From Pilimelia anulata (lineage in GTDB: Bacteria; Actinomycetota; Actinomycetes; Mycobacteriales; Micromonosporaceae), in NCBI RefSeq assembly GCF_014647895.1, contig NZ_BMQB01000001.1, forward strand, positions 124,001 through 188,000: 64,000 nucleotides of DNA, given 5' to 3'. Of the stretch, positions 62,097 through 64,000 are shown piece after piece; the first letter of the stretch is position 1; each line of letters starts with the position of its first letter. Both the position numbers and the translations under genes were made by a program. A model generated the notes under the pieces. That model saw nothing but the letters and a program-made list of their open reading frames with translations, was not told where the DNA came from and made no database searches.

Positions 62097-62753
62097 TCAG
62101 CTGTCGTAGAAGGACACGTCGGAGCCGGGCTGGTAGAAGTGCGCGATGAGGCTCTGCCGGGTGCGGCCGGCGTCGGCGTCGACCCGTTGCACGGCGTGCC
62201 ATGAGTTGTCGCTGCGTACGACGACCACGCTGGTTCCCGCGTTGGGGGTGACGCGGGTGTGGGTGTCGAGCATCCTGTTTGACCGGTTGATCAGCAGGTC
62301 GCCGCCGATGTCTTCGGGCCAGTCGGTGTTGAAGTAGAAGATGTGCGATAGCAGCTTGCGTTCGTCGTCGCGGTGCGGGCTGAACCAGGCGTCCGGCCCG
62401 TACCGGTAGAACGCAATCTTCAAGACCGCGTCAGTGAGGTCCGCGCCGGTTAGGGCCTGTAGGGCGTTGCGGTAGGGCGTATCGGTGAGCTGTCGGAGGA
62501 GCTGCTGCCACGGGCAGGGGTCGTTCGGGCCGCGGAGGGTGATGTCGTTGCGCGCCTCCAGCGTGAAGTTCTTGTCAGTACCGGTCTGGCTCAGCCGCTT
62601 GAACCCGTGCGTCGGGTAGGAGATGGTCAGGGCCTCGGTGATCGCGGGGCTGGCGAAGGTGTCGCCGATGATCGCGTACGTCCACGGCTGGGTGTGCACG
62701 GTGGCGCCGCGGATGGCCGCTAGATTCAGCGGCGCGGTGACGGCGGCCGTCAC
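62097..62753 (-). CDS. 2-oxoglutarate/Fe(II)-dependent oxygenase (prolyl-4-hydroxylase-like)
   Basis: 218 residues. The facial triad is His and Asp in FSPHRDDERK and a distal His in SWHAVQRV, with the 2OG-binding Arg in TRQSLIAHFY. The double-stranded beta-helix strands are recognisable (LSHIFYFNTDWPEDIGG). GTG 62753 overlaps the TGA of the PP-loop gene (GTGA), so the two proteins are made together. Expected to hydroxylate a peptide or amino acid substrate. Confidence 0.85.
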   Translation of the reverse strand: MTAAVTAPLNLAAIRGATVHTQPWTYAIIGDTFASPAITEALTISYPTHGFKRLSQTGTDKNFTLEARNDITLRGPNDPCPWQQLLRQLTDTPYRNALQALTGADLTDAVLKIAFYRYGPDAWFSPHRDDERKLLSHIFYFNTDWPEDIGGDLLINRSNRMLDTHTRVTPNAGTSVVVVRSDNSWHAVQRVDADAGRTRQSLIAHFYQPGSDVSFYDS

Positions 62754-63868
62754 GAGCTGGTGCCTTCGGGGCCGGTCTGGTCCCCGGCGGCGACCAGCCA
62801 CGACGGGATCTCCTCGGACGCGCGGGCCAGGATGGTCGGGTCGGCGAAGCCGGCCGCCAGCGCGGGGAACCGTTCGGCGATCAGGTAGGCGGTGAAGTAC
62901 AGCGAGGAACGCAGGTAGCTCACCGACGGGGTGCGACGCTGGTAGTTACGCATCGTGTTCTCGACGTCCAGAGCGTCGATCATCCGCTTCGGGATCTGGT
63001 ACAGCGGGGCGATCAGGTCCACGTCGCGGATCTGCCGGACCGGGTACGGCGGCAGGATCCGGCCGGTGAGGGCCTGGTACAGCCGCTCGGCGATCACGTC
63101 TTCCTGGTTGAACCCGAAGATGACGGCGCGGCGGCCGGCGGCCTTGGCGACTTCCATGTTGAGTTCCTGCACCCAGTAGGTGGCCAGGATCTCGGCCTCG
63201 TCGTGGGGGAACTCGTTGCTGTACCGGTCCAGGGCGCTGGCAAAGCCGTCGGTGAAGCCGAGCATCTTCGCCGACGCGGCCTCGTCGTACACCGCGTACG
63301 GGATGCCGAAGTTCACGGCGATGGTGGTGGCAGCCTCGATGTGTGCGGTCTCGTCCTCGAACCCGTTGGCGGTGATGATCGCCTGGAACTGTGCGCCCGG
63401 GTGGTGGTCGCGGTATCGGCCGACGCACTCGCCCACGATCCGCCCGTCCCCGCCACCGGATAAAGCAACCTGGATCACCGCGTCGGGGCCGTTGGCGCGG
63501 CGGTAGTTGTCCAGGACGGCGCTGAATGAGGCGTAGATGTAGTCGATGGCTTCCCGGCGGTCGAACTGCAGCAGGGTCAGCTTCTGGTCGATGTCGGCGG
63601 CGAAAATCTCCGCCACAGGGTCCGCCGACACGCTCAGTTGAATCGTCGGATCGAGAATGCCGAAGTCGGGGTTACGCATCGAGTACGCCGAAATCGTGTC
63701 CACGGCCCCTAGAACCCGTGTCAGCGACACGAACTGCATGTCGTCGTTGAACAGCAGCAGACCCTGTGCCGGTAAATTGTGGCGGCGCAGAGCTTCGAGA
63801 ACGGTCTCGCCCTCACCTGTGTGGACGTCGAGATCGAATGCCGTCGTGCGTGTGCGGATGCGGCCCAC
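62750..63868 (-). CDS. Beta-grasp/PP-loop ATPase fusion (adenine nucleotide alpha-hydrolase superfamily)
   Basis: 372 residues from GTG 63868, with GGAGG 8 nt upstream and downstream of the hairpin; an in-frame start at 63928 would lie on the hairpin. Residues about 10-75 (FDLDVHTGEGETVLEALRRH, then LLLFNDDMQFVSLTRVLG) resemble a ubiquitin/ThiS-like beta-grasp fold without a terminal GG. The second part has a PP-loop VALSGGGDG, where most members have SGGxDS, followed by ITANGFEDETAH and GFNQEDVIAERLYQALTG as in tRNA-thiolating or amidating enzymes. It should adenylate a carbonyl-containing substrate for thiolation, amide or amidine formation. The final substrate is unknown. Confidence 0.65.
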   Translation of the reverse strand: MGRIRTRTTAFDLDVHTGEGETVLEALRRHNLPAQGLLLFNDDMQFVSLTRVLGAVDTISAYSMRNPDFGILDPTIQLSVSADPVAEIFAADIDQKLTLLQFDRREAIDYIYASFSAVLDNYRRANGPDAVIQVALSGGGDGRIVGECVGRYRDHHPGAQFQAIITANGFEDETAHIEAATTIAVNFGIPYAVYDEAASAKMLGFTDGFASALDRYSNEFPHDEAEILATYWVQELNMEVAKAAGRRAVIFGFNQEDVIAERLYQALTGRILPPYPVRQIRDVDLIAPLYQIPKRMIDALDVENTMRNYQRRTPSVSYLRSSLYFTAYLIAERFPALAAGFADPTILARASEEIPSWLVAAGDQTGPEGTSS

Positions 63869-63895
63869 GTCGTGATCCTCCAAGTCGTTCGAAGA

Positions 63896-63927
63896 TGGTG
63901 GGGCCGACTGGCGCGTCGGCCCCACCA
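63896..63927 (-). terminator. Strong hairpin downstream of the frame at the window edge
   Basis: A perfect 13-bp stem, TGGTGGGGCCGAC (63896-63908) with GTCGGCCCCACCA (63915-63927), encloses a 6-nt loop. It lies between the stop of the upstream frame and the ribosome site of the PP-loop gene. Such a hairpin can partly terminate transcription so that the upstream gene is expressed more than those after it, as is common after RiPP precursor genes. Confidence 0.75.
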
Positions 63928-63937
63928 CTGCTGGGTG

Positions 63938-64000
63938 TTACAGGCTGCCGATCTGACTGGTCACGATGTGCCGCTGCTCGAAGCCGGTACGCGTGATTAG
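63938..64000 (-). CDS. C-terminal end of an unidentified open frame at the window edge
   Basis: The last 20 codons before a TAA (63938-63940) read LITRTGFEQRHIVTSQIGSL on the - strand. The frame is open to the window edge, so length and start are unknown. A C-terminus of this kind followed by the hairpin could be a precursor peptide for the downstream modifying genes or simply the end of a larger enzyme. Other frames in this stretch are also open, so the assignment is tentative. Confidence 0.35.
   Translation of the reverse strand, partial: LITRTGFEQRHIVTSQIGSL

Overview
The window is very GC-rich DNA with many GTG starts, long strings of genes that overlap by 4 nt, and families typical of actinomycetes. 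An actinomycete chromosome is well supported; a Micromonosporaceae-like host is only an impression from gene content. No rRNA, tRNA or CRISPR array was recognised.

Region 1 (1-15938, all + strand) is most of an aryl-thiazoline nonribosomal peptide cluster of the pyochelin/yersiniabactin/coelibactin type. It holds the thioesterase end of an NRPS cut by the window edge, a saccharopine-dehydrogenase-like reductase, a tandem methyltransferase protein, a salicylate-type aryl-AMP ligase, a cytochrome P450, a 2174-residue NRPS (ArCP-Cy-A-PCP-Cy-A-PCP) and an MFS exporter. The expected logic is: the ligase loads an aryl acid (residues favour salicylate) on the ArCP, the two Cy domains build thiazoline-like rings, and the tailoring enzymes reduce, methylate and oxidise the product, which is released by the unusual Cys-nucleophile thioesterase.

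Region 2 (15948-30773) is chromosomal/accessory. It has a His-tailed MFS efflux pump divergent from an ArsR metal sensor (probably Ni/Co), a D-threonine-aldolase-like enzyme, an XRE/nucleotidyltransferase toxin-antitoxin pair behind a perfect palindrome, a three-gene Nudix-regulator / nucleosidase / membrane-protein operon that looks like a conflict system, a lipoprotein, a GNAT enzyme, a secreted subtilase, and an RHH/PIN toxin-antitoxin pair facing an RHH-RAMA-like protein.

Region 3 (31151 to beyond 64000) looks like one large mobile element inserted in a tRNA-dihydrouridine synthase gene, which stops being dus-like right after its NFGCP motif. The junction carries three similar AT-rich repeats resembling TnsB-binding sites. 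Inside are a primase-helicase of the TOTE type, a complete Tn7-like operon (tnsA-tnsB-tnsC-tniQ), two related M23 peptidase copies flanking that block, and a type IV secretion/conjugation module (pilin-like, VirB8-like, VirB6-like, SCO6880-like, VirB4-like ATPase, VirD4-like coupling protein) with DUF4913 and DnaB-N proteins. No relaxase, integrase or second end was found in the window. A Tn7-mobilised conjugative element is the most interesting reading, but it remains an inference.

The right part of the element (52000-64000) holds a tandem array of XRE-type regulators, each followed by a flavoprotein or flavin reductase. The three intact units share a promoter of identical geometry and one unit is decayed. 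After a CDP-alcohol phosphatidyltransferase come genes on the - strand for a beta-grasp/PP-loop ATPase fusion, a 2OG-Fe(II) oxygenase and an M28-like peptidase. Just upstream of them is the C-terminal end of an unidentified reading frame, followed by a strong hairpin; this resembles a small peptide-modification locus.
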